Notes under the pieces: generated by a model
Database searches by the model: none
Told to the model about the DNA's origin: nothing
Seen by the model: the letters and a program-made list of their open reading frames with translations, nothing else
Position numbers and translations under genes: made by a program
NCBI GenBank assembly: GCA_902767315.1
Contig: CACXHB010000122.1
Location: forward strand, 20,572-84,571
From: an uncultured Eubacteriales bacterium
Lineage (GTDB): Bacteria > Bacillota > Clostridia > Christensenellales > Aristaeellaceae
Reading direction: 5' to 3'
DNA length: 64,000 bases
Shown here: one piece after another, positions 25,232 to 33,151 of the stretch
Layout of the letters: every line of letters begins with the position of its first letter
How positions within the stretch are numbered: the first letter of the stretch is position 1

Positions 25232-27776
25232 GCCAATTCCTCCCAACGGAAAGATCAGTTTTCAGCGGTACCGCAAGGGTGATGACGTTTTCCATGCATT
25301 CCCGCAGCAGTTCCTGCACCCGGGGCACCTCCGCCTCCGGCGCTTCCACCATGAGTTCGTCGTGCACCTGCAAAACCAGCCGGGCGGAAAGGCCCTCCCG
25401 CCGGAACGCGTCGTGCACCCGCACCATGGCCAATTTGATGATGTCCGCGGCGGTGCCCTGAATGGGGCTGTTCATGGCGCAGCGTTCGCCAAAGGCGCGG
25501 ACGTTGAAATTGGAACTGTGAATTTCCGGCAGATAGCGCCGCCGGCCCATGAGGGTGCGGGCATAGCCCAATTCCCGGGCGCTGGATACGGCGGCGTCCA
25601 GATACGCCTTTACCCCGGGATAGCGGGCGAAATAGCGATCGATATAGTCCCGGGCCTCGGCCCGGGAAATATGCAGATTCCGGGCCAGGGTGAAATCCGA
25701 AATACCATAGACGATGCCGAAATTCACGGCCTTGGCGGCGGAGCGCATGGCGGGCGTGACTTCCTCGGGGGACACGCCGGCCACCTCGGCGGCGGTGCGC
25801 CGGTGGATGTCTTCCCCGGAATTGAAGGCCGAGATCATGGCCGGGTCGCCGGAAATATGGGCCAGCACCCGCAGCTCGATCTGGGAATAATCCCCGTCCA
25901 CCAGCAGATAGCCGGGCCGGGCGATAAAGGCGGCGCGAATGCCCTTACCCAATTCCGTGCGCACGGGAATGTTCTGCAAATTGGGCTCCAGAGAGGAGAT
26001 GCGGCCGGTGGCCGTGGCCGTCTGATCGAAGGAGGTATGCACCCGGCCGTTTTCATCCCGCAGGCGAATCAGGGCCTCGATATAGGTGCTTTCCAGCTTT
26101 TTATACTTGCGATACTCCAGAATCTTCGCGCAGATGGGATAATCCTGCGCGAGATTTTCCAGCACCTCCGCGTCGGTAGAGAAGGCCTTGCCCTTTTTCT
26201 TGGGGGCGGGCAGGCCCATTTTTACAAACAGCAGTTCCGAAAGCTGCTTGGGGGAATTGATATTGAACTGTTCCCCGGCCAGGTCGTAAATTTCCCCGGT
26301 GAGCCGGGCGATGTGCTCCCGGAAGGAGTCTCCCAGCGTCCGCAGGGCTTCCGCGTCGATGAGCACGCCCTCCCGTTCCATGGAGCGAAGCACATGGGAA
26401 AGGGGCTTTTCGATTTCCTCATAGACGGCGGTCATTTCGGTTTCGGCCAGCGTTTTCTCATAAAGGCCGTAAAGCGCCTTTACCGCCAGGGCCGGGCACC
26501 GGGCGCACAGGCCCTCCAGCCCCTCGTCCTGGGCCAGAGAAGCGACGGCAAAGCTTCTGCGCTGGGGATTGACGCAATAGGCCATGAGGGCCACGTCGTC
26601 GCCGTTTCCCGGCAGGGTAATGCCGCAGGAATATTTGGGGATTTCCATCTCCAGCAGGCCCATGGCCGCCTGAAGGCCCTCGCTTCTTGTTATGCCGGGG
26701 GTCAACAGATCGCCACCGGCCAGGGTCAGGGAAAAATTTCCCTGATCGGTGGAAAGGCTGATTCGCCCGTCCTCCGCCGCCACGCTGACCCACCGGGCCG
26801 TCTTTTCCCGGGCGCGGCAGGCGGCCGCAAAGGCCTCCAGGGAATCAAAGGAGGTCACCTCCGCCGACTGTTCCGGCGGATTTTCCGGCGCGGCGGGATG
26901 AGAAGCCGGCTGCGGGCAGATTTTCGCAAGCCGCTGGGCGGCCTGGTTCATGCCCAGTTCCTTCAGCCGGGTCAGCGCCCCGGCGGGGTCGCCGATGGTC
27001 AGGGAATCCGGCGTGACCTCCAGCGGCACCCGGCGGTCGATTTCCGCCAGGGTTCGGGAAAGCCGGGCCTGTTCCGCCTGGGTCAGAAGCCGTTCCCGAA
27101 GCTTGCCCTTTTCCCCGGTTTCCGCCTGAGCAAGGGCATTTTCCAAATTGCCATATTGGGCCACCAGCCGCAGGGCGGTCTTTTCCCCCACGCCGGATAC
27201 CCCGGGGATATTATCCGATGCATCCCCCATCAGGGATTTTACGTCGATGAGCTGCCCGGGGGAAACGCCGTATTTTTCCGCGATGTAGGCCTCGTCCACC
27301 ACGACGGTATCCGACAGGCCCTTTCGGGTATAGAGAATATGGGTATGCGGCCCCGCCAGCTGGAAGGAATCCCGGTCGCCGGTGACGATGAGCGCGTCGT
27401 CCCCGGACTGTTCGCACAGAAGGGACAGGGTGCCCAGAATGTCGTCCGCCTCATAGCCCGGCTTTTCGATCAGGGGAATGCCCATCAGAGAGATCAGTTC
27501 CCGAATCACCGGGTCCTGAGCCCGCAGGTCCTCCGGCATGGGGGCGCGGTTGGCCTTATAGCCGTCGTACATCTGATGCCGGAAAGTGGCGGCGTGGGCG
27601 TCGAAGGCCACGGCCATGCGCTCGGGGCGCTCGGTTTCCAAAAGGCGCAGAAGCATCATGGTAAAGCCGTGCACCGCCGTGGTAGGCGTGCCGTCGGGGG
27701 CGGTCATCGGCGCGGTGGAAAGGGCATGATAGGCCCGGTACATCAGCGAATAGCCGTCCAGAAGCAATACCTTCAT
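25218..27776 (-). CDS. polA: DNA polymerase I
   Basis: This 852-residue protein has an intact N-terminal 5'-3' exonuclease (DGYSLMYRAYHAL; GYEADDILGTL; TGDRDSFQL; GDASDNIPGV). The polymerase domain carries DYSQIELRVLAHISGD (motif A), the O-helix RSAAKAVNFGIVYG and QVHDELM (motif C). The central 3'-5' exonuclease region (about 300-460) lacks the usual DxE and other carboxylates, so proofreading is predicted absent, as in Bacillus Pol I. GGAGGTG is 6 nt upstream of ATG 27776; an in-frame ATG at 27818 is not supported. It heads the polA-coaE-SLT-SBP run. Confidence 0.97.
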   Translation of the reverse strand: MKVLLLDGYSLMYRAYHALSTAPMTAPDGTPTTAVHGFTMMLLRLLETERPERMAVAFDAHAATFRHQMYDGYKANRAPMPEDLRAQDPVIRELISLMGIPLIEKPGYEADDILGTLSLLCEQSGDDALIVTGDRDSFQLAGPHTHILYTRKGLSDTVVVDEAYIAEKYGVSPGQLIDVKSLMGDASDNIPGVSGVGEKTALRLVAQYGNLENALAQAETGEKGKLRERLLTQAEQARLSRTLAEIDRRVPLEVTPDSLTIGDPAGALTRLKELGMNQAAQRLAKICPQPASHPAAPENPPEQSAEVTSFDSLEAFAAACRAREKTARWVSVAAEDGRISLSTDQGNFSLTLAGGDLLTPGITRSEGLQAAMGLLEMEIPKYSCGITLPGNGDDVALMAYCVNPQRRSFAVASLAQDEGLEGLCARCPALAVKALYGLYEKTLAETEMTAVYEEIEKPLSHVLRSMEREGVLIDAEALRTLGDSFREHIARLTGEIYDLAGEQFNINSPKQLSELLFVKMGLPAPKKKGKAFSTDAEVLENLAQDYPICAKILEYRKYKKLESTYIEALIRLRDENGRVHTSFDQTATATGRISSLEPNLQNIPVRTELGKGIRAAFIARPGYLLVDGDYSQIELRVLAHISGDPAMISAFNSGEDIHRRTAAEVAGVSPEEVTPAMRSAAKAVNFGIVYGISDFTLARNLHISRAEARDYIDRYFARYPGVKAYLDAAVSSARELGYARTLMGRRRYLPEIHSSNFNVRAFGERCAMNSPIQGTAADIIKLAMVRVHDAFRREGLSARLVLQVHDELMVEAPEAEVPRVQELLRECMENVITLAVPLKTDLSVGRNWLACK

Positions 27777-27877
27777 GCATACACCTCCATAAATACAATC
27801 CCAGAATATATTATACAACCTTTTTTCGCGTTTTGTTTGCGTTTCCCGTTTCCTTGTTGTAAGAAATTTCGTCTAAG

Positions 27878-27906
27878 TGGACAGAAAACGGGGAATATGC
27901 TATGAT
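27878..27906 (+). promoter_or_regulatory. Promoter of the small membrane protein gene
   Basis: TGGACA (27878-27883), 17-bp spacer, extended TGCTATGAT ending in TATGAT (27901-27906). Confidence 0.65.
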
Positions 27907-27928
27907 GAAGGACAGGGAGTGATGATTT

Positions 27929-28288
27929 TTGAAAAAAGTCAACGTGATATTGGGGATTCTGCTATTGGCGCTATTGATCGTCGGGGCCTATTATTTCTGG
28001 GGCACGAACCTGAAGGCCGACATATCCGCCGCCCGGGAGGAAAACGGCGTGCGCTGCGACGTGGCGCTTTCCAACGGCAGCCTGTTTCCCTATGAATATC
28101 TGGAAATTCTGGTAAAAAGCCCCGACGGGGCGGAGATCGCCCGGACGGATCTGTCCGGAATCGACCTGCCCGCCCTGTCCCGGAAAAGCGGCTCGTTTCT
28201 GGTGACGGGAGCCTCGGAGCCCTACACGGTAGAAATCGGCTATTACGTGCTGGGCCGGCGCAAAACCCTGGAAGTGGTGGTGCAATAA
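27929..28288 (+). CDS. Small membrane-anchored protein of unknown function
   Basis: 119 residues, starting at a TTG codon placed 9 nt after GGGAG. Residues about 5-24 form a transmembrane helix or uncleaved signal, followed by a small exported beta-rich domain (EYLEILVKSPDGAEIARTD, then YTVEIGYYVLGRRKTLEVVVQ), which looks immunoglobulin-like. No family is recognised. It has a clear promoter and converges on the next gene with only 4 nt between stops. Confidence 0.6.
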   Translation: MKKVNVILGILLLALLIVGAYYFWGTNLKADISAAREENGVRCDVALSNGSLFPYEYLEILVKSPDGAEIARTDLSGIDLPALSRKSGSFLVTGASEPYTVEIGYYVLGRRKTLEVVVQ

Positions 28289-28292
28289 AGGC

Positions 28293-29249
28293 TTACCACA
28301 GAAGCGCACCGGTCAGGTCGTAGAGATGGAAGGCCCCTTCCCCGGGCAGATAGACCGCCACCGCGTCGCCCGCCAGAGCGGCAAGGGCGTCCTCCGGCAG
28401 GGGAATGAGGATGGTCTCCCCCATAGCATCGGACCAGAACAGCCCCTCCTGCCTGCGCAGGAGCAGTCCGCCGGGCCAGGCCAGATAATCCCAGTCGTAA
28501 TCCGCCGCCGCGGGCTGAATTTCGCCGGTGGAAAGATTCATCTGATACAGCCGGCCGGCCAGGCGCGCGTCTTCCCCGGTTCCCTGAACGTAAGCGTCGG
28601 CGTAATTGTGAAAATACAGGGTCTCCCCCACCAGGCGGAGATCCGACGCGCCGGATTCCGTCAGAGCCGTGCGGCTGCCGGTGGAAAGATTCATCCGGTA
28701 CAGCCGGCCCACGGCGGCGGAAATTTCTCCCTCCGGCGCGGAAGCGGAAGATGCGACGGGCTCCTCGGCGCTGATATAATAAACCTCGTCGCCCACCAGC
28801 ACGTATTCCGTCATGGGCGCGTCCGCCAGCTTCAGCGCAAGGCCCGCCTCCGGATAGACGATATGCAGCTGGCCATCCAGCAGCAGGAAAAAGTTTTCTC
28901 CCCTTTTGGACAGGCAGGCGGCCTCCCGCCCCGCCTCCAGGGGCATGACCTCCCACCGGGAGGTATTTTTTCGCCCGGCAATGGCCCATGCGCCGCCGGT
29001 TTTACACAGGTAATACACCGCGTCTTCCCCGGATACCAGGCTGCGGATTTCCTCCGCCCGCTCCGCCGCGGTTACACCGTCCTGAGAAAACCGCGCCAGG
29101 AGCGTATCCTCCGCCTCCGGCAAAATCCAAAACCGATCTCCCGCCGCCGCGGCCGCCGTTTCTCCCGGCAGAAACGCGCCTTCCTCCGCCAGTGCAGCGG
29201 ATGCAAATACGAAAAAAAGCGCCCACAGGACGCACAAACCCTTCTTCAT
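28293..29249 (-). CDS. Secreted beta-propeller-like protein (DUF5050-like)
   Basis: 318 residues with a signal peptide cut after about ASAALA (residue 21). The rest is made of repeated short beta segments with recurring RLYRMNLSTG and RLYQMNLSTG units, and FLLLDGQLHIVYPE and EVYYISAE-type strands, like the DUF5050/Kelch-type propellers of Clostridia. The function is unknown; surface sensing or binding is possible. ATG 29249 follows GGGAGGT. A longer in-frame start (29300) lies in the promoter. Confidence 0.62.
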   Translation of the reverse strand: MKKGLCVLWALFFVFASAALAEEGAFLPGETAAAAAGDRFWILPEAEDTLLARFSQDGVTAAERAEEIRSLVSGEDAVYYLCKTGGAWAIAGRKNTSRWEVMPLEAGREAACLSKRGENFFLLLDGQLHIVYPEAGLALKLADAPMTEYVLVGDEVYYISAEEPVASSASAPEGEISAAVGRLYRMNLSTGSRTALTESGASDLRLVGETLYFHNYADAYVQGTGEDARLAGRLYQMNLSTGEIQPAAADYDWDYLAWPGGLLLRRQEGLFWSDAMGETILIPLPEDALAALAGDAVAVYLPGEGAFHLYDLTGALLW

Positions 29250-29271
29250 AGGAACATGACCTCCCGGATTT

Positions 29272-29300
29272 ATTATAAAACAACCCGCGGCGGATTGCAA
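29272..29300 (-). promoter_or_regulatory. Promoter of the secreted propeller-like gene
   Basis: On the minus strand TTGCAA (29295-29300), 17-bp spacer, TATAAT (29272-29277). Confidence 0.7.
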
Positions 29301-29312
29301 CGAAGCGGGCGT

Positions 29313-29340
29313 GAAAAATGCCCTGCGGTCGAACCGCAGA
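29313..29340 (-). terminator. Terminator of gpr
   Basis: On the minus strand CTGCGG (29334-29339) pairs with CCGCAG (29323-29328), then GGCATTTTTC. Confidence 0.65.
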
Positions 29341-29409
29341 GCACGGGGAGCCGAAGAGAAAACAAAAAAGCATCCGAGAGACGTTCTGTCGCCTGAAATT
29401 TCCCCCGGG

Positions 29410-30321
29410 TCAGTCCATCATGGCCAGGATTTCGCTGTCGCTCATTTCCGGCTGCAGGGCGCGGTTAATGCCCATGGCGATCATACCGGCGCTGTCCTGA
29501 ATCAGTCCGTCGATTTCCCGGGGGGTCACGATCATGTCCCCCGGGCCCGCGCCCATCAGTTCCCGTTCCATCTGCTCCAGGGCGGCCTCGGTTTCCTCCC
29601 GGCCCGCGGCGGCGGCGAAGCTGTCCCGGGCCAGGGTGGCGGCGTAGATCACCGTGGGCATGCCCACGGCGATGACCTCCACGCCCAGAGTTTCCCGGTT
29701 CAGGGCCAGGCGGCGGTTGCCCACGCCGGAGCCAGGCTGGATGCCGGTATCGCAGATCTGCACCGCCGCGCCGATGCGCCGGGCGCTGCGGGCGCTGAGG
29801 GCGTCCACGCACACCACGCACCCGGGCCGGATTCGGCGCACGATGCTTTCCAGCATTTCCGCGGTCTCGATGCCGGTAACGCCCATAACGCCCGGGGCCA
29901 TGGCGCACACGCTGCGCAGGCGTTCGTCGGCGTACTGGGTCAGTTCCTGAAAAATCTGCCGGGTGACCAGAATTTTATCCACGGTCAGGGGGCCCAAAGC
30001 GTCGGGGGTGACCATGCGGTTGCCCAGGCCCACCACCATGGCGCCCCTTTCCCCGATTTCTCCGGCCATGCGGGCAATTTCTTCGCCGATCATGGCGCTC
30101 ATGGCCAGCCGCGCGTCCGGATCCCGGCGGCGAAGGGCCTCGGATTCCAGGGTGATATAATTGCCCACGGGCTTGCCCAGCTTCTGCGCGGAATCGGGGT
30201 CGGTCAATTGCACCTCCGTCACATGAATGCCAGCGTTTTCCCAGCCGGAGACCTTTACCCCCGGCATATCCCCCGCTTCCCGGGCGGATTCCATGGCCAT
30301 ATCCGTGCGAATCTGTCTCAT
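29410..30321 (-). CDS. gpr: Germination protease (spore protease GPR)
   Basis: GPR degrades small acid-soluble spore proteins early in germination. The 303-residue protein matches the family: MRQIRTDMAMESAREA, VVGLGNRMVTPDALGP, ICDTGIQPGSGVGNRR and VIAVGMPTVIYAATLA. The N-terminal RTDMAMESA includes the region where the zymogen prosegment is cut in Bacillus. It is shorter than Bacillus GPR but normal for Clostridia. GGAGG precedes ATG 30321. The gene shows that the host is, or recently was, an endospore former. A sporulation sigma-factor promoter was not convincingly found in the 130-bp gap to rpsT. Confidence 0.95.
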   Translation of the reverse strand: MRQIRTDMAMESAREAGDMPGVKVSGWENAGIHVTEVQLTDPDSAQKLGKPVGNYITLESEALRRRDPDARLAMSAMIGEEIARMAGEIGERGAMVVGLGNRMVTPDALGPLTVDKILVTRQIFQELTQYADERLRSVCAMAPGVMGVTGIETAEMLESIVRRIRPGCVVCVDALSARSARRIGAAVQICDTGIQPGSGVGNRRLALNRETLGVEVIAVGMPTVIYAATLARDSFAAAAGREETEAALEQMERELMGAGPGDMIVTPREIDGLIQDSAGMIAMGINRALQPEMSDSEILAMMD

Positions 30322-30390
30322 AACAGCCTCCTGCAAAGCGCTTTTTGTCCTTAGTTTACCCAAGTTTAGCATCAAAATGCGCTCAGGGTA

Positions 30391-30419
30391 TTGCAATTTT
30401 CCCCAACAAGTGCTACAAT
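30391..30419 (+). promoter_or_regulatory. Promoter of rpsT
   Basis: TTGCAA (30391-30396), 17-bp spacer, extended TGCTACAAT with TACAAT at 30414-30419. Confidence 0.72.
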
Positions 30420-30453
30420 AAGTGATGCTAATTTGCGTGGGGAGGTGACAATT

Positions 30454-30720
30454 TTGCCGAATATCAAGTCTGCCATCAAGCGCGTTAAGGTGACCGAGAA
30501 AAAGAACCTGCGCAATCGTATGGTGAAGTCTGCTATGAAGACTCAGCTGAAGAAGTTCGAAACCGCCGTTTCCGCTAACGAGGCCGATGCCAAGATTCTC
30601 AGCGCGACTCAGGGCGCGGTTGACAAGGCGCTGGCGAAGGGCGTTATTCATAAGAACGCAGCCAATCGCAAAAAGGCCCGCTTGGCAAAACGCCTTGCTA
30701 AGGCTGCTGCCGCCGAGTAA
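30454..30720 (+). CDS. rpsT: Small ribosomal subunit protein bS20
   Basis: 88-residue bS20, a primary 16S rRNA binder. It starts [18 protein letters not shown] and is helical and rich in Lys/Ala throughout, ending [16 protein letters not shown]. The start codon is TTG 30454, 6 nt after GGAGGTG. TTG or GUG starts for rpsT are known to support feedback control in other bacteria; that is an inference here. It is divergent from gpr, a common clostridial arrangement. Confidence 0.96.
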   Translation: MPNIKSAIKRVKVTEKKNLRNRMVKSAMKTQLKKFETAVSANEADAKILSATQGAVDKALAKGVIHKNAANRKKARLAKRLAKAAAAE

Positions 30721-30735
30721 AAAAACAATTCATCG

Positions 30736-30765
30736 CTATGGGGGACGCAGATGCGTTCCCCATAT
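30736..30765 (+). terminator. Hairpin after rpsT
   Basis: TATGGGGGACGC (30737-30748) pairs with GCGTTCCCCATA (30753-30764), loop AGAT. The following sequence TTGCTA is only weakly T-rich, so termination may be partial, with read-through to the deacetylase. Confidence 0.55.
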
Positions 30766-30797
30766 TGCTATACGCAAAAACGCAAGGAGGACGTTTT

Positions 30798-31625
30798 ATG
30801 AAGCACCGCATCTCCATGCTCTGGCCGGACGGCCTGAAAAAGGCGGTTACCTTTTCCTACGACGACGGCGTGATGCAGGATCTGCGTCTGACGGCGCTGT
30901 TTCGCCGCTACGGCCTGAAGGCCACCTTCAACCTGAACAGCGGCTTTTTCGGACAGATCGACTCCTCCCTGCAGAGGGGTCGGGAGATCGACCATTCCCA
31001 CGTGCCGGAGGAGGACGTCGCCTGCGTATACGCGGGATTTGAATGCGCCGTACACACCGCCCATCACCCGTGGCTGACTCAGCTGTCGGCGGTAAACGCC
31101 GCGGAAGAGATTCTCTCCGACCGGGCGGCCATCGAAGCCGTGATAAAGCAGCCGGTGCGAGGCATGGCCTATCCCTTCGGGGCGGTGAACGCTCAGGTGA
31201 AGGACGTTGTACGCGCCTGCGGCATCGTCTACGCCCGGGGCACGGGGGTCACGGGAGATACTTCCCTGCCCGAGGACGCGTACGATTGGAGCTGTTCCTG
31301 CCATCACAGCGCGCTGGAGCCGCTGATCGAGCCGTTTTTAAGCGACGACCGGCGGCTGGCCCTGTTAAGCGTATGGGGGCATTCCTACGAATTCGACATC
31401 ACCGAAACCTGGGACGAATTCGAGGAACAGCTTTCCCGGCTGGGGGGCAAGGACGACGTATGGTACGCCACGAACCTGGAAATTTTTGATTACATCGAAG
31501 CCTACGGCCGCCTGAGATGGACGGCGGCGGGAGACGTGGCAGAGAACCCCACAGCCACGGATCTGTTCATCGAATGCGACGGGGAGACCGTATGCATTCC
31601 CGCGGGGGAAAGGATCGAATTATAA
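30798..31625 (+). CDS. Polysaccharide deacetylase family protein
   Basis: 275 residues, NodB/CE4-type fold. Motif 1 is TFSYDDG (D22, D23), and the metal histidines are in VHTAHHPWL (H86, H89/H90). AYPFGAVN gives the later RxxxPxG-type block, and SVWGHSYEF may supply the C-terminal histidine. No signal peptide is present, so an intracellular or non-peptidoglycan substrate is likely. AAGGAGG is 7 nt before ATG 30798. The TAA stop shares its last A with the rarA ATG. Confidence 0.85.
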   Translation: MKHRISMLWPDGLKKAVTFSYDDGVMQDLRLTALFRRYGLKATFNLNSGFFGQIDSSLQRGREIDHSHVPEEDVACVYAGFECAVHTAHHPWLTQLSAVNAAEEILSDRAAIEAVIKQPVRGMAYPFGAVNAQVKDVVRACGIVYARGTGVTGDTSLPEDAYDWSCSCHHSALEPLIEPFLSDDRRLALLSVWGHSYEFDITETWDEFEEQLSRLGGKDDVWYATNLEIFDYIEAYGRLRWTAAGDVAENPTATDLFIECDGETVCIPAGERIEL

Positions 31626-32959
31626 TGGACGACCTGTTCACCGCCGCCCGGGCCGCCGCGCCCGCCCAGGGCCCCCTGGCAGATCGGATGCGGCCCCGGA
31701 CGCTGGACGAATTCATCGGGCAGAAGCACATTGTGGGCCCGGGCAAACTGCTGCGCCGGGCCATCGAGGCGGACCGGCTCACCAGCAGCATCTTCTGGGG
31801 GCCTCCCGGCTGCGGCAAAACCACACTGGCCTCCATCATCGCGGAGACCACCCGTTCGGACTTTGTCAAGCTCAACGCCGTCACCAGCGGCGTATCCGAC
31901 GTGCGGGAAGTACTGCGCCGGGCGGAGGACGCCCAGGTGATGTACGGCCGGTCCACGTATCTTCTGCTGGACGAATGCCACCGGTGGAGCAAGGCCCAGT
32001 CGGATTCCATCCTGCCCGCCATCGAGAAGGGGACCATCCGGTTCATCGGCTCCACCACGGAAAACCCCATGATTGCCATGACTCCCGCCATCGTCTCCCG
32101 CTGCCGGCTGTTCCGGTTTGAAAAGCTGAGCCGGGAGGACGTGAAGCAGGCGGTGCGGCAGGCTCTGAGCGACCGGGAGCGGGGCTACGGAAGGCAGGAG
32201 ATCCGTCTGGACGAGGACGCGCTGGAGCACATCGCCCTGGTGGCCAACGGCGACGCGCGATGCGCCCTGAACGCCCTGGAGCTGGCGGTGCTCACCACCC
32301 CCATGGGGGCGGACGGGGAAAGCCACATTACCCTGGAAATCGCCGAGGAATCCATTCAGGAAAAGGCTCTGCCCATGGACGAGACCCTCTATTACGACAT
32401 GCTCAGCGCCTTCTGCAAATCCCTGCGGGGTTCGGACAGCGACGCGGCGCTGGCGTGGTTTGCCCGGCTGGTTTACGCGGGAGTGGATCCCCGAATCATT
32501 GTGCGGCGGATCATCGCCCACGCCAGCGAGGACGTGGGCCTGGCCAATCCCAACGCCATGCTTACGGCGGTGGCGGCCATGCGGGCGCTGGAGGACATCG
32601 GCATGCCGGAGGCCCGGCTGCCCATCGGCCAGGCCATTATCACCGTGTGCGAAAGCCCCAAGTCCAATTCCGTGGTAGTGGCCCTGGACAAGGCCTTTGC
32701 CGACGCGAAGAAAGGGGGCTTCCAGCCGGTGCCCATGCACCTGCGCAACGCCCTGAACGAACGGGAGGCGGCTTCCGGCATAGGCGTAGGCTACCGGTAT
32801 GCCCACGATTACCCGGGGCATTATGTGGAACAGCAATATCTCCCCGACGAGGCGGCGGGCACCCCCTATTACGTGCCCTCGCAGCAGGGCTTCGAGGTGG
32901 AGATTCGCAAAATCCGCGCTGAGCGGCACAAGGAAGACCCGCCGGAGGCGCATCCGTAA
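31625..32959 (+). CDS. rarA: Replication-associated recombination protein A (RarA/MgsA AAA ATPase)
   Basis: RarA is a tetrameric AAA+ ATPase acting at stalled replication forks, related to clamp-loader subunits and eukaryotic WRNIP1. The 444-residue protein has DRMRPRTLDEFIGQKH, Walker A GPPGCGKTT (59-67), Walker B LLLDECHR (about 112-119), STTENP sensor 1, and the C-terminal tetramerisation region with HLRNA. ATG 31625 overlaps the deacetylase stop by one base; earlier in-frame starts lie deep in that gene. A hairpin terminator follows. Confidence 0.95.
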   Translation: MDDLFTAARAAAPAQGPLADRMRPRTLDEFIGQKHIVGPGKLLRRAIEADRLTSSIFWGPPGCGKTTLASIIAETTRSDFVKLNAVTSGVSDVREVLRRAEDAQVMYGRSTYLLLDECHRWSKAQSDSILPAIEKGTIRFIGSTTENPMIAMTPAIVSRCRLFRFEKLSREDVKQAVRQALSDRERGYGRQEIRLDEDALEHIALVANGDARCALNALELAVLTTPMGADGESHITLEIAEESIQEKALPMDETLYYDMLSAFCKSLRGSDSDAALAWFARLVYAGVDPRIIVRRIIAHASEDVGLANPNAMLTAVAAMRALEDIGMPEARLPIGQAIITVCESPKSNSVVVALDKAFADAKKGGFQPVPMHLRNALNEREAASGIGVGYRYAHDYPGHYVEQQYLPDEAAGTPYYVPSQQGFEVEIRKIRAERHKEDPPEAHP

Positions 32960-32968
32960 AAAATCCTT

Positions 32969-33020
32969 CCCCGTCTGCAAATCCGCAGGATGCAAAGCAG
33001 GCGGGGACGCGTTATTTTTT
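32969..33020 (+). terminator. Terminator of rarA
   Basis: CCCCGTCTGC (32969-32978) pairs with GCAGGCGGGG (32997-33006), followed after ACGCG by TTATTTTTT. Confidence 0.75.
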
Positions 33021-33105
33021 GGCAACCTTTTCCACCTGAGAGCCGTCCAAAATAAAAAACGTTCCGGCTTTTTTACCCCAGGCAGGTTTTTCGCAGCCAC
33101 CGTCG

Positions 33106-33114
33106 TGGTACAAT
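33106..33114 (+). promoter_or_regulatory. Extended -10 promoter of the VanW gene
   Basis: TGGTACAAT (33106-33114), no good -35, 38 bp before ATG 33152. Confidence 0.5.
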
Positions 33115-33151
33115 AAAAGCAGACGCATTAAAAAATTTCGGAGATTCAGAT

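Noticed and set aside
21428..27905. Long plus-strand open frames (881 and 901 codons) opposite the serine hydrolase, SBP, SLT, coaE and polA genes
   Set aside because: Shadows of clearly identified minus-strand genes, with no recognisable protein features.
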